In this document: one piece after another, positions 5,562 to 14,201 of the stretch
How positions within the stretch are numbered: position 1 is the stretch's first letter
Layout: every line of letters starts with the position of its first letter
From: JBBQIY01 sp964618405
GTDB lineage: Bacteria; Verrucomicrobiota; Kiritimatiellia; RFP12; UBA3636
Length of the DNA stretch: 26,043 nucleotides
Direction of reading: 5' to 3'
NCBI GenBank assembly: GCA_964618405.1
Contig: CAZUAY010000012.1
Location: 1-26,043 of the forward strand
Made by a program: the position numbers and the translations under genes
Notes under the pieces: model-generated
The model's database searches: none
The model's input: the letters and a program-made list of their open reading frames with translations, nothing else
Told to the model about the DNA's origin: nothing

Positions 5562-8411
5562 TCACTCTTTGATTTCGAATTTTTCTGGGATAATGACGCG
5601 GTTGCGTGACGTAGGCAGATTGGTTTTCATGGGGATGCGTCCTCCAAGGAGTCCCGGCTTGTAGACTCCTAGAGCCGGAGTGACCTCGCCTACTTCGGTG
5701 CCGAGCGGAACTGTGGCCGAGCCGTAGGTTCTACACTGCGTTTCGTATTGTGGGTCGAGTGCATCGCTGTTCAAATCAAGCGGAAGGCCGATCTGAAATT
5801 GGATCTTTTCTCCGTGTAAAAAATGGACAAACAGCATGGTCGATGAGGAAGGCATAAAGCCGGGGGCAACGCGCCACAGGGCTTCGAACCCAAAAGTCTC
5901 GCCGGGCTTTGCAACCGAGGGCCAGTTTGAAAGCCCAACCAAAATCAGTTTGCCATCGAAAAGCGACGCATTGAGTGGGACTTGGGGACGCTCGCCCAGA
6001 TACGCATAAGTCTCATGCGCATAAGCCCCATCGGCTTGGCGTCGTAGCGCATCGGCCAGCGTGTAGTGGTTGGCATGCAGGAGTTGAATGCCGTTGAAGC
6101 GTAAGCCATTATAGTCTTGAATGCCTGTTCCGCTGTCGACCAGTTCAAACAGCGTTACGTTACCGACGACAGTTTCCGTGGCATGGGCATGCAACATGGC
6201 GAGTCCCTGGCGCACCGACGCCACCGTATCCGGTGTTGCCGCAATTGCGGTGCCCGCAGCAACCGCGACATGGGTGCCGCCTTCGTTTTCACCAAACACG
6301 GATCGCTCACGCGATGTCCACACGGTTCCGTCCAAAGCGTCATGCAACTGGTTTGCCAACCAGCGGTCGGCGAATACGCGGCGAATTTTGCGCTTTCGGA
6401 CGACATCGGCAAGCGCAGACACATCGGGTTGCGTTGCAGCGGCGGGCTGCAGCACCTGCAGTTCTGGAATACGAACCACGTTGCTATCGCCATGCGGCAG
6501 AAAGTGTACACGTAGCGCTTCGATCTTGGTGGGCGCGAAGCGTTTTTCGGCTCGGAAATGATCCCCACCTGCATAAAAGCGAGGTCCTGACCAGTAATAG
6601 GGCGTGCTTACATGAAGAGGCGAGAGTGTTGAAAATTCGGTACCGTTTGGAACGCGTCCTTCCACCGCCCAGCCGTCAAAAGTATCGCGTCCGAGCGTCC
6701 ATAGCCGAATACCACACACGTCGGTTGGCCCATCAAATTCGAGGTCGATCCACCCTCCTGCCTTGCCGTCTGCTTTCACGGAGGTTAGCGTGGAGGCGAG
6801 TTGATCGACTAGCGCAAGCACCGGTGTCGGGCCGTCGCTGGTGCGCGCGGCGCGAACCTGCGCGGTCGGCAACGGTACCGTTGCACCAGCAGGCGCGATG
6901 GCCTCACTATGAACACGGAGGTTCCCTACTCGCTCAAACCTCGAGGTGGTGTCGGTTGACAGCAGGAAGTGATCGAAACCGCGGAAATTTTCAATGACGG
7001 CGGGGCAGTATGCGCGTTCGAGCTTTTGCGCGTAAGGGGCGTACCGCTCTAATTCGGGCGAGGACGCACAAATCTGTTCGTCCGTGACCCAATTGATGCC
7101 ATAAAGCGTGTAGTCTACGAATGCGGAAGATGTGCCTCGCGCAGCAAGTACTTCAGGCAACTGCTGTGCCGACTGATACCAGAGATCTTGGCTGCGGTGC
7201 TGTGGGAGCGTTCGCACGTTTGCTTCGATGATGGCTCCAACCGCGAGCACGCCTACGCAGAAGAGCACAGCCGACAGGGCGCGCGCGTATGAACGTGGAG
7301 CGGACGCCATAGCAGTCGCGCTACGAGCCATCGCTGCACCTGCCAACGTGGCAAACACGGGAATGAAGGGCAGAAGGTAGCGGGGCGTATTGGGGATGTT
7401 GAAGGAAGAAAGTGCATACGCTACACAGAAGAGAGATGCGTAGAGAGCCGTCACGACGAGCATCCAGAGCCCAGGATCGCCACGTCGAGGGTGCCGGGGC
7501 CAGAGCTTCCAGAGTGAGAGCGCGAGGAGAAACAGGTATGACGTGATAACGATTACGCTGTGTAGGTGAAGCGTATTGATTTGGATGTCTAGCAATGCGG
7601 GAAGACGGGTCGAAACCATCGCTTTTAGGGCGGTTAACACTTGGCCTCGTGTGACCACCCCGCCATCGGATCTCAGCGACGCCCATTGATGCGTGGCGTT
7701 CCAGACCCAAAAGGGAAGGCTTCCACCCGTAAACCCAAAAAGTCCTGGGAGCCACACCCGCCACCGCAGAACCTGCCAGCGCAATCCGATCAGTAGCGCA
7801 ATCCCGGCTGCCGCAAGCGCGGGCAATGTCAGCCAAAAATTCCAGAAACCGAGTCCCCCTAAGAAACCAAGCCAAGCACAGCTTCGTATGGAAACGGAAC
7901 CGTAGAGGCACGCGTGCCCAGCCATTCGAGCCCCCTCGCGCAGTAGCAATACGGTGAGGCATAGTGCGAGTGCATAGCCGCCGCGTGGGGATGCCATATA
8001 GTGAAAATAACTGACGGGGCCGATGGCGATGAGCGTTACCGCCACAACCCCAGCCCAGCGGCCTCCAACATCTGCTGCCCACGCGCGGACGGCGAGGAGC
8101 AACGCGATGCCGAACAAGGCCGTTCCCATGCAGATGACAAACGGAGAGGGGCCAAAGAGCATCACCAACAACGCGCTGACAGAGGGTTCCAGAGAGCCCA
8201 TGTAGGGTTGCCCATAAAAGAAGACAGGCCAGCCACGGCCTGCTGCGGCGTGTCGCGCCATCTGGACAACAACCGCATAGTCGGGATTGCGTGAGTACTG
8301 GTACCCATAAGCACCCACGACGCGTGCGACGATCCCTGTAGCGAATACCACAGCAAATGCCACCCACGCGAGCCATGTGCGCCAGACTCTCGCTGACTTC
8401 ACTTCTTGCAT
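5562..8411 (-). CDS. Polytopic GT-C-like (PMT/ArnT-type) membrane protein with C-terminal soluble region
   Basis: The 949-residue protein has about ten to twelve hydrophobic segments in its first 400 or so residues, then a long soluble, presumably periplasmic part. After the first membrane helix comes RNPDYAVVVQMARH (Asp near 44) and FFYGQPYMGSLEP (near 65), the loop pattern of family 39-like glycosyltransferases that move sugars from lipid carriers. The soluble part contains a stretch (WIDLEFDG...CGIRLWTLGRD) that reads like a discoidin/F5-8-type beta sandwich, which would bind glycans. The start at 8411 is chosen over 8444 and 8522: it sits one base after the TAA of the upstream gene (TAATATG), with AGGA 12 bases before, so translation is coupled. 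The 8522 start would overlap the upstream gene by 110 bases. Sugar donor and acceptor are unknown. Confidence 0.65.
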   Translation of the reverse strand: MQEVKSARVWRTWLAWVAFAVVFATGIVARVVGAYGYQYSRNPDYAVVVQMARHAAAGRGWPVFFYGQPYMGSLEPSVSALLVMLFGPSPFVICMGTALFGIALLLAVRAWAADVGGRWAGVVAVTLIAIGPVSYFHYMASPRGGYALALCLTVLLLREGARMAGHACLYGSVSIRSCAWLGFLGGLGFWNFWLTLPALAAAGIALLIGLRWQVLRWRVWLPGLFGFTGGSLPFWVWNATHQWASLRSDGGVVTRGQVLTALKAMVSTRLPALLDIQINTLHLHSVIVITSYLFLLALSLWKLWPRHPRRGDPGLWMLVVTALYASLFCVAYALSSFNIPNTPRYLLPFIPVFATLAGAAMARSATAMASAPRSYARALSAVLFCVGVLAVGAIIEANVRTLPQHRSQDLWYQSAQQLPEVLAARGTSSAFVDYTLYGINWVTDEQICASSPELERYAPYAQKLERAYCPAVIENFRGFDHFLLSTDTTSRFERVGNLRVHSEAIAPAGATVPLPTAQVRAARTSDGPTPVLALVDQLASTLTSVKADGKAGGWIDLEFDGPTDVCGIRLWTLGRDTFDGWAVEGRVPNGTEFSTLSPLHVSTPYYWSGPRFYAGGDHFRAEKRFAPTKIEALRVHFLPHGDSNVVRIPELQVLQPAAATQPDVSALADVVRKRKIRRVFADRWLANQLHDALDGTVWTSRERSVFGENEGGTHVAVAAGTAIAATPDTVASVRQGLAMLHAHATETVVGNVTLFELVDSGTGIQDYNGLRFNGIQLLHANHYTLADALRRQADGAYAHETYAYLGERPQVPLNASLFDGKLILVGLSNWPSVAKPGETFGFEALWRVAPGFMPSSSTMLFVHFLHGEKIQFQIGLPLDLNSDALDPQYETQCRTYGSATVPLGTEVGEVTPALGVYKPGLLGGRIPMKTNLPTSRNRVIIPEKFEIKE

Positions 8412-8412
8412 A

Positions 8413-10674
8413 TTAGAAACGGTTCCTGTAGCGGATGTGGACATGGCGCGCGCCGTTTGGACGTATTCCGATGAAGATAGCACCCAGGCCCGTATCATAC
8501 GGGAAGAGTTCTGCCGGCGCATCCGCCTTCAGACGGTCGTTCCAGTTGTAGCGGATCACGGTTTCTTCTGGGGGCGGATCGTCAAATGTGACATCCCACC
8601 GGTTGAAGTCCGCTTTCACGCGACCGTTTCTTTCGGGCTTGAAAAAACGGCCCCCAGAATCAACGACCTCGAAGATTGCGAAACCACCGCCGTACTCCGA
8701 CGGAATCCATTCGACTTCATGGAACTGCGTAGGATCGGATCGGAACGCGTCGATATAATTCTGTCGGCAGGTAACAACATGTGTCACGCCATGAAGTTGC
8801 ATGAAGCCATGCATGCCTCCGGGGCGCGTGCGGCTGGCAACAGGCGGATAGTCCATCTCCACCATTCCTTCTGGGAATCCATAATAGTCACAGGCCATCA
8901 TCTCGCGGTCTGCAAGGATAGGCAGGTACGCGACATGGCCTCCTCCGTAGGCGTGGACGGCGGTGCCAGCGAACAGGACGCGACCGTCGACGGGGACGTG
9001 CGTTTGTATCCACGCCGCCAATTGCCCCACGCTGGGCTTTATGACTCTGTACGGAGCAAACCCCTGATTCGCGTAGATGCGACTCGACGTTTCAAGAGAG
9101 CACAGCAACAGCGCCAGCACCATGGCTTGTATGAGCGCTGCGGAGGGACCCCGTGCGTTCCAGATGCGTCGCAACCAGCAGGCAGTCGGTACGATCGCCA
9201 GAATGCCGCAGACGACCACCATGCGCTCCAACTGGAGACGCGGTGCGACCTCTGGCCCGATCGAGAACGTTAACGCCAGCGTGAGCAGGGTGAGTCCGAC
9301 CCATCGCCGCAGCCGCTTCCAGGGCATGACCCAGACTCCCGCGATGCCGAAGATGGCGCACAGAGGATGCAATTCGACAATAACCAATCCGACCGTTCGA
9401 TAGAAACGCGCCAACACAGATTGGATACCCTGAAATTTTTCTGGGGACGACAGTGTATATTGGAGTAGTTCCTTGCCCAACGCCGCTGCGACCAGCGTAT
9501 GCGCGAGTAGCGCCATGATGATTACGCCGCCGCCAATCAGCACCCAACGGGCACGGCTCGGCCACCATCGCCGCCAGGATGCCAGCACTAAAATTACAAA
9601 CGGCACACCGACCACCATGGAAGGTGGCCATTGCGCTAAGAAAAACATCGACACGACTAAGCCCGTGGCTGCAGCCGGAGTTGCACGGCGACGGACGGCA
9701 ATTGCGTAGAGAAAGGCAAGCGCCGCTGGCATCATCGCCCAGGAAAGCCCCGCCCCCGCTGTTCCAAAGTGGAGCACCCAAACGAAGAAAAGCCGGTGAG
9801 CTGCCAGCGATAGAATACCACCAGCCAATGCGCCCTCGGTTCCCAGCCCCATCGTTCGCAGTGCCCAGACGGTCATCCAGGGCACGGCGACGATCTGAAC
9901 GGCAATCAGGGCGTAGGTGTAGACAACATGCGGTTCGAACAGCCACCAGAGTGGAGCCGCAGCCCAGGCGTAGCCCGTTGTCCCAGAGGAGACCAGTACG
10001 CTGTTCACAACGCCCGCGTTCCAATAAGGAACGTAGTTTTCGCGCCAAGGGAATGCACCCCAAAACTCGCTCAGACGAAACATAAACGACGGGTGGTCAT
10101 CGGAATAGACAGCCAAGCCTCCGGTCTTGTGGAGGAGTGCGAACGCACAGGCCGCTTGGCCCACAATCAGCGCTAAAAGAAGGAGTCGCGGCAGGTGCTT
10201 CCGTGCTCTTGGAGCGAGGAAAAAGGGCACAAACAACCCTGAAAGTACGATGAACCGTATGGCACCCATGCGCAACAGTGCCGACAGAGACCCCAAGTTC
10301 CCAATCCAGTTGATGAAGTAGTAGCGGCCTTGATGTGTTACTGTTGTGAGTGAGAACAGGAGTGTGACCCCTCCCAACACCCACACCGTCCACGATAAGC
10401 GACGGGACGGCGGTGCTGTAATGCTTGAAGCAGACGCCGCTATGCAGTGGCGCCAAAATGCTACGCTCGCGACCATGCCGACTATCCAAACGACCAGTAG
10501 CACGGCGTCCGTCGCATATTGCCTCCATGATGTTAACGTGTTCCACCACTGCGGAGCCAGCCACAGTGCGCCAGCCAGCATGACCGCCACGAGGGCAGGG
10601 CGCAAGCGTCTGCTGCTCATACCCCGAGCACTCGCGTTGTCCGGAGGGGGACTCTGATGCGATCCTATTGCCAT
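8413..10674 (-). CDS. Polytopic membrane protein, GT-C/YfhO-like
   Basis: The product has 753 residues and roughly twelve membrane segments up to about residue 540, then a C-terminal soluble domain of about 200 residues with alternating beta pattern and RYRNRF at its end. In the loop before residue 200 lies YSDDHPSFMFR (Asp 192-193). An acidic pair in the first large periplasmic loops is usual for GT-C glycosyltransferases. The overall plan resembles YfhO-type and other uncharacterised GT-C-like proteins used in cell-envelope glycosylation, but I cannot name a family with certainty. The ATG at 10674 has AAGGGA seven bases before it. The gene is first in a two-gene unit; the second gene starts one base after its stop. 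A promoter is visible at 10771-10799. Confidence 0.6.
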   Translation of the reverse strand: MAIGSHQSPPPDNASARGMSSRRLRPALVAVMLAGALWLAPQWWNTLTSWRQYATDAVLLVVWIVGMVASVAFWRHCIAASASSITAPPSRRLSWTVWVLGGVTLLFSLTTVTHQGRYYFINWIGNLGSLSALLRMGAIRFIVLSGLFVPFFLAPRARKHLPRLLLLALIVGQAACAFALLHKTGGLAVYSDDHPSFMFRLSEFWGAFPWRENYVPYWNAGVVNSVLVSSGTTGYAWAAAPLWWLFEPHVVYTYALIAVQIVAVPWMTVWALRTMGLGTEGALAGGILSLAAHRLFFVWVLHFGTAGAGLSWAMMPAALAFLYAIAVRRRATPAAATGLVVSMFFLAQWPPSMVVGVPFVILVLASWRRWWPSRARWVLIGGGVIIMALLAHTLVAAALGKELLQYTLSSPEKFQGIQSVLARFYRTVGLVIVELHPLCAIFGIAGVWVMPWKRLRRWVGLTLLTLALTFSIGPEVAPRLQLERMVVVCGILAIVPTACWLRRIWNARGPSAALIQAMVLALLLCSLETSSRIYANQGFAPYRVIKPSVGQLAAWIQTHVPVDGRVLFAGTAVHAYGGGHVAYLPILADREMMACDYYGFPEGMVEMDYPPVASRTRPGGMHGFMQLHGVTHVVTCRQNYIDAFRSDPTQFHEVEWIPSEYGGGFAIFEVVDSGGRFFKPERNGRVKADFNRWDVTFDDPPPEETVIRYNWNDRLKADAPAELFPYDTGLGAIFIGIRPNGARHVHIRYRNRF

Positions 10675-10770
10675 TGGAAATTCCCTTCGAGTGCGGCTTC
10701 TTGCCGTTCAAACGATGTACTCATACCCTGGCTCTCATTGCATTACTACATTTGACTTATACACTCGTTC

Positions 10771-10799
10771 ATTATTGTGTTTTAGCGCAGTGATTGCAA
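10771..10799 (-). promoter_or_regulatory. Promoter of the two membrane-protein genes
   Basis: On the minus strand TTGCAA (10799-10794) and AATAAT (10776-10771) are 17 nt apart, matching the sigma70 consensus at 4 and 5 of 6 positions. It would give a leader of about 90 nt before the ATG at 10674. Confidence 0.45.
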
Positions 10800-10876
10800 G
10801 ATATTTAAAAAGCGGTTCCGTAATCGGTCAGGCACGGGCCTAGCGTTTCGTCCGTGAAGTTTGCTTGTTGATTTGT

Positions 10877-10924
10877 TATACTGACGACTACTTTCGGGTT
10901 TAAATACTCGAGATAGCACGAGTA
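10877..10924 (+). promoter_or_regulatory. Candidate -10 element and operator of the dehydrogenase gene
   Basis: TATACT at 10877-10882 is a good -10, but the -35 position (around 10854) is poor. Behind it is an inverted repeat, TACTCG (10905-10910) and CGAGTA (10919-10924), with an 8-nt centre. This is a possible regulator site inside the leader. The pairing of a weak -35 with a downstream palindrome is suggestive only. Confidence 0.35.
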
Positions 10925-10958
10925 GACCTATTAATTTTCACCTTGAGATTTTCCGATA

Positions 10959-11915
10959 ATGAAGATTGTAATTCTTGACGCCTGCACCTCCAATCCCAAC
11001 GATTTGAGCTGGGAAAGAATCGCCACCATGGGCGAATTGACGGCTTACGAGCGCACCCCGCCTGATCAGGTAATCGCTCGCTGTGCCGAGGCAGAAATTG
11101 TGTTTACCAATAAAACCCATCTCGGGCGGCAGGAACTTTCTGCTCTTCCTCGGCTACGATTCCTCGGCCTGCTTTCGACGGGTACGGACGCGATTGATGT
11201 TCGAGCCGCCACGGATCTCGGGATTCCCGTGACTTATATTCCTGCTTATAGCACCTCATCCGTGGCGCAACACGTCTTCGCTTTAATTTTAACGATTACC
11301 AACCAGACGAGTCTGCACAGTCAGGCTGTGCACGACGGTGCGTGGGCGAACAGCCGCGATTTCTGCTTTACGCTCACGCCCATCCTTGAGCTGTCGGGTC
11401 TCACCTTGGGGCTCGTTGGGTACGGTTCCATCGGACGGGTTGTCGCCACGATCGGTCGTGCATTCGGTATGCGTGTGCTCGTTCACACGCGGGTCGCGCC
11501 GGCGGGGGGGGTAGACGGCATCACGTTTGTCACGCTCCCCGAGTTGCTGAATCAGAGTGATGTGGTCTCCCTCCATTGTCCGATGAACGAAAAAACGAGG
11601 CGCATGATTAACGGCGAGACGATCGGACAAATGAAGGACGGTGCCATGCTCATTAACACGGGGCGGGGCGGGCTGGTTAACGAAGCGGATCTTGCCGCAG
11701 CACTGAATAGCGGAAAGCTTGGAGGCGCGGGGCTTGACGTGTTGAGTAGCGAGCCACCGAAGCCTGACAACCCGCTGCTGACGGCGGCACACTGCGTCAT
11801 TACCCCGCATATCGCTTGGGCGAGCAAGGCCGCTCGAGCGCGTCTCATCGATATCGCCTCGGATAATCTTCGGGCGTTTCTGGATGGATCGCCGATCAAT
11901 TTAGTCAAAGCGTGA
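10959..11915 (+). CDS. D-2-hydroxyacid dehydrogenase (glycerate dehydrogenase-like)
   Basis: This 318-residue, NAD(P)-dependent, cytosolic enzyme reduces a 2-keto acid to a D-2-hydroxy acid or the reverse. The Rossmann dinucleotide loop is LVGYGSIGR at about residues 150-158. The catalytic triad of the family is present: Arg in INTGRGG near 235, Glu in SSEPP near 263 and His in TPHIAWAS near 283. The TPHIAW form and the length resemble hydroxypyruvate/glycerate dehydrogenase (HprA) more than PGDH or formate dehydrogenase, and there is no C-terminal ACT domain. The substrate is not certain. The ribosome binding site is weak (TTGAG). The gene stands alone, divergent from the membrane-protein pair and convergent with the DUF711 gene after 37 bases. 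Confidence 0.85.
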   Translation: MKIVILDACTSNPNDLSWERIATMGELTAYERTPPDQVIARCAEAEIVFTNKTHLGRQELSALPRLRFLGLLSTGTDAIDVRAATDLGIPVTYIPAYSTSSVAQHVFALILTITNQTSLHSQAVHDGAWANSRDFCFTLTPILELSGLTLGLVGYGSIGRVVATIGRAFGMRVLVHTRVAPAGGVDGITFVTLPELLNQSDVVSLHCPMNEKTRRMINGETIGQMKDGAMLINTGRGGLVNEADLAAALNSGKLGGAGLDVLSSEPPKPDNPLLTAAHCVITPHIAWASKAARARLIDIASDNLRAFLDGSPINLVKA

Positions 11916-11952
11916 ATGAAGGTGGACTCTTGTACGTACCTTTCCGCATTCC

Positions 11953-13326
11953 TCAGTTCGTCAAGCTGTGGATAGGCGCGGGGATGTGGCCGCCATGGCG
12001 GATGAAGGCTTCGTTGCCATGCGGACAGGCAGGTTGCGTGACCGTCCCCGAGCCGAAGAGTCCGCCGAAGTCAATGTAGTCTCCGAATTTCGCACCGGGC
12101 ACCGGAATAATGCGTACACCGGTTGTCTTGCGATTTGTGACGCCGATCGCGGCTTCATCAAGAATGATGCCTGCAAGCGTTTCGGCGGTGGTGTCGCCGG
12201 GTAGCAGAATCATATCGAGACCGACTGAGCAGACTGCCGTCATGGCTTCCAGCTTCTCAAGCGTGAGGTCGCCGCAGGTGACCGCAGTCGAGATCGCATG
12301 ATCTTCCATCACGGGAATGAATGCGCCAGAAAGTCCACCGACTGCGCTGGAGGCAAAAGAGCCGCCCTTTTTAACCGCGTCGTTGAGCATCATGACGGCT
12401 GCGGTAGTGCCCGGCGCACCGATCCGGTCAATGCCCATAGCTTGATAAATTTCGCCAACAGAATCGCCAATCTTCGGCGTGGGTGCAAGCGCAAGATCAA
12501 CGACTCCAAAGGGAATGCCAAGGCGCTGCGCGATATCGTGCCCGATGAGTTCACCGACACGCGTGACGCGGTAGGCTGTATGCTTCACTTCTTCGGCAAT
12601 CTGGTCGAGACGACGATCTTTGTTTGCGGCAAAAAGGCGGTCTATGGCGCGTTTCACGACGCCAGGGCCGCTGACGCCGACGTTAATGACGCACTCTGGC
12701 TCGCCGCAGCCAAGCATTGCACCGGCCATGAACGGATTGTCTTCGGGCTGGTTGGCAAAAATCAGGAGCTTCGCCGCGCCAAAACCGTGCATGGACTTGC
12801 TGGCTTCTGCGATCGCGATAACCGTTTTAGCCATAAGATAAACGGCATCAACGTTGATGCCCGCTTTCGTGGTACCGATATTGACAGAGGCGCAGACATG
12901 GCGAGTCGAGGCCAGTGCTTCGGGCAATGATTCGATCAGTGCTCTTTCGCCCGAGGTGATGCCTTTCTGCACGAGAGCCGAATAGCCGCCGAGAAGATCA
13001 ACACCCACGGTGTCGCAGGCGCGATCCATGGCTTTAGCCAGTTCGACACCAACGGCGGGGGTGTGCGCTTCCAAGAGAATGGAGCAGGGCGAGACGGCGA
13101 GCCGCTTATTTACGATCTCGACACCGTATTTGGCTCCGACTTCGTTGGCGACGGGCACAAGACGCTCGGCGGCGTGGCAGAGGCGGTCATAGACTGCTTG
13201 GGTCATCCTAGTCGGATCGTGGTCGGCGCAGGCGTTCAGGTTGACACCGAGCGTCACGGTGCGTACATCAAGATTTTCTTCGCCGATCATGCGAAGGGTG
13301 GCGGATAAATCAGAAGTCTCCAGCAT
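11953..13326 (-). CDS. PFL-like DUF711 protein (UPF0210 family)
   Basis: The 457-residue protein matches the UPF0210/DUF711 family over its length: an N-terminal LDVRTVTLGVNL segment, IVNKRLAVSPCSILLEAH near 110-125, several conserved glycine-rich turns, and a C-terminal VRIIPVPGAKFGDYIDFGG. A family structure shows a pyruvate-formate-lyase-like barrel, but the reaction is unknown. It lies 11 bases behind the ACT-domain gene, and the stop TGA of that gene is part of its GAGGA ribosome binding site, so the two are coupled. ACT-UPF0210 gene pairs are a known conserved arrangement in many bacteria, which suggests the ACT protein senses a small ligand for this enzyme-like partner. Confidence 0.88.
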   Translation of the reverse strand: MLETSDLSATLRMIGEENLDVRTVTLGVNLNACADHDPTRMTQAVYDRLCHAAERLVPVANEVGAKYGVEIVNKRLAVSPCSILLEAHTPAVGVELAKAMDRACDTVGVDLLGGYSALVQKGITSGERALIESLPEALASTRHVCASVNIGTTKAGINVDAVYLMAKTVIAIAEASKSMHGFGAAKLLIFANQPEDNPFMAGAMLGCGEPECVINVGVSGPGVVKRAIDRLFAANKDRRLDQIAEEVKHTAYRVTRVGELIGHDIAQRLGIPFGVVDLALAPTPKIGDSVGEIYQAMGIDRIGAPGTTAAVMMLNDAVKKGGSFASSAVGGLSGAFIPVMEDHAISTAVTCGDLTLEKLEAMTAVCSVGLDMILLPGDTTAETLAGIILDEAAIGVTNRKTTGVRIIPVPGAKFGDYIDFGGLFGSGTVTQPACPHGNEAFIRHGGHIPAPIHSLTN

Positions 13327-13337
13327 TTTGAAAATCC

Positions 13338-13928
13338 TCAGTGATTCGTAATCAGGAGCGCATCAATCGGCCCCACTTCATTGGTGGCTCGGAAAATGTT
13401 TTCGTGGCGTAGGCTCGCCACCATGTTAAATTTGGACATATCGGCGGCCAGTTCGGCTTGCAGCTTTTGCACATCACATCCGGTGGGAACTCGCACGAGG
13501 CCGATGGTGAGTGTGCGGTTGGGATCGGAGAGGTCGTGACGCCAGTCTTCGACGTTGACGCCGTAGGAAGCGAAAATTTTAGCGATCATGTAGACGCGAC
13601 CAGGTCGGTCAGGCCCAGAGATCGCCGCCACGTAGCGTTCACCGGAGACGGGAGCACCTTCTTCGGAGTGCAGCGCACAGGGGATTACGATGACCTTCGC
13701 GTCAGATTCGGGGAGTTCGGCGAGGATATCGCGACGCAGGTCGGCAACATTTTGCGAGGTTTCAAATGCCGCGATGCAACTGAGCGAAAACACGCCGCCC
13801 ATGATCATCTGGCGGAGATCGGTTAAGTTTCCGCCTGCTTTAAAAATGACACCGGTCACATCGCGGAGGATGCCCACGCGGTCGGGGAGGACGGCGGTTA
13901 CGAGGTAGGTGTTGGCGGTAAGGAGCAT
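13338..13928 (-). CDS. Double ACT-domain protein (GcvR-like)
   Basis: The 196-residue product carries two ACT domains: residues about 5-85 (YLVTAVLPDRVGILRDVTG) and about 98-180 (YVAAISGPDRPGRVYMIAK). Each begins with the 'DRxGxx' turn that usually binds an amino acid. The single-ACT UPF0237 proteins paired with UPF0210 elsewhere are only about 90 residues, so this is a doubled version, closer in size to GcvR. It is likely a small-molecule sensor acting on the DUF711 product, with which it is co-translated. No Shine-Dalgarno sequence precedes the ATG; the start codon directly abuts a GAATTAC repeat array. That is odd, but no internal ATG would preserve the first domain. Confidence 0.8.
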   Translation of the reverse strand: MLLTANTYLVTAVLPDRVGILRDVTGVIFKAGGNLTDLRQMIMGGVFSLSCIAAFETSQNVADLRRDILAELPESDAKVIVIPCALHSEEGAPVSGERYVAAISGPDRPGRVYMIAKIFASYGVNVEDWRHDLSDPNRTLTIGLVRVPTGCDVQKLQAELAADMSKFNMVASLRHENIFRATNEVGPIDALLITNH

Positions 13929-13929
13929 A

Positions 13930-14196
13930 GAATTACGAATTACGAATTATGAATTACGAATTGAGAGAGAGAGGAATTATGAATTACGAATTATGAATTG
14001 AGGGAGGAATTACGAATTACGAATTGGAAGAGAGAAATTATGAATTTTGGATCCCCGATGGTCTATGGTCTAAGTCCATAGTCTTTCTCCCCTCGTCAAT
14101 GCGGTCAATCGGGTCAGAAAATGCAAGGATGTAAACTTAGCCACCAGAAAAACGAAAAGAGGAAAAAAATTCGTAATTCGTAATTCCTAATTCGTA
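13930..14196. repeat. Array of 7-bp repeats with inverted distal copies
   Basis: From 13930 to about 14047 run a dozen or so copies of GAATTAC or variants (GAATTAT, GAATTGA, GAATTGG). They are interrupted by AG-rich spacers (GAGAGAGAG, GGGAG, GGAAGAGAG). The opposite strand motif, ATTCGTA, recurs four times at 14169-14196, so the two ends could pair. The centre (14058-14085) has a second heptad set (ATGGTCT twice, then AAGTCCA, TAGTCTT) and a small hairpin CTATGG/CCATAG (14063-14081). The element fills the whole gap between pheT and the ACT gene. It looks like an intergenic mobile or slippage-born repeat and shows no protein-coding signal. Confidence 0.8.
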
Positions 14197-14201
14197 ATTT
14201 T

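Noticed and set aside
7321..8376. 351-codon minus-strand frame inside the second membrane-protein gene
   Set aside because: It lies wholly in another frame of a well-supported gene, is rich in Arg, Cys and Trp, and has no domain. It is a result of high GC content.
9092..10063. 323-codon minus-strand frame inside the first membrane-protein gene
   Set aside because: Same reason: out-of-frame shadow of the 753-residue gene with Arg/Cys-rich composition.
13930..14047. CRISPR array
   Set aside because: The units are 7 bp in tandem with low-complexity interruptions. There are no 23-40 bp repeats with unique spacers, and no cas genes nearby.
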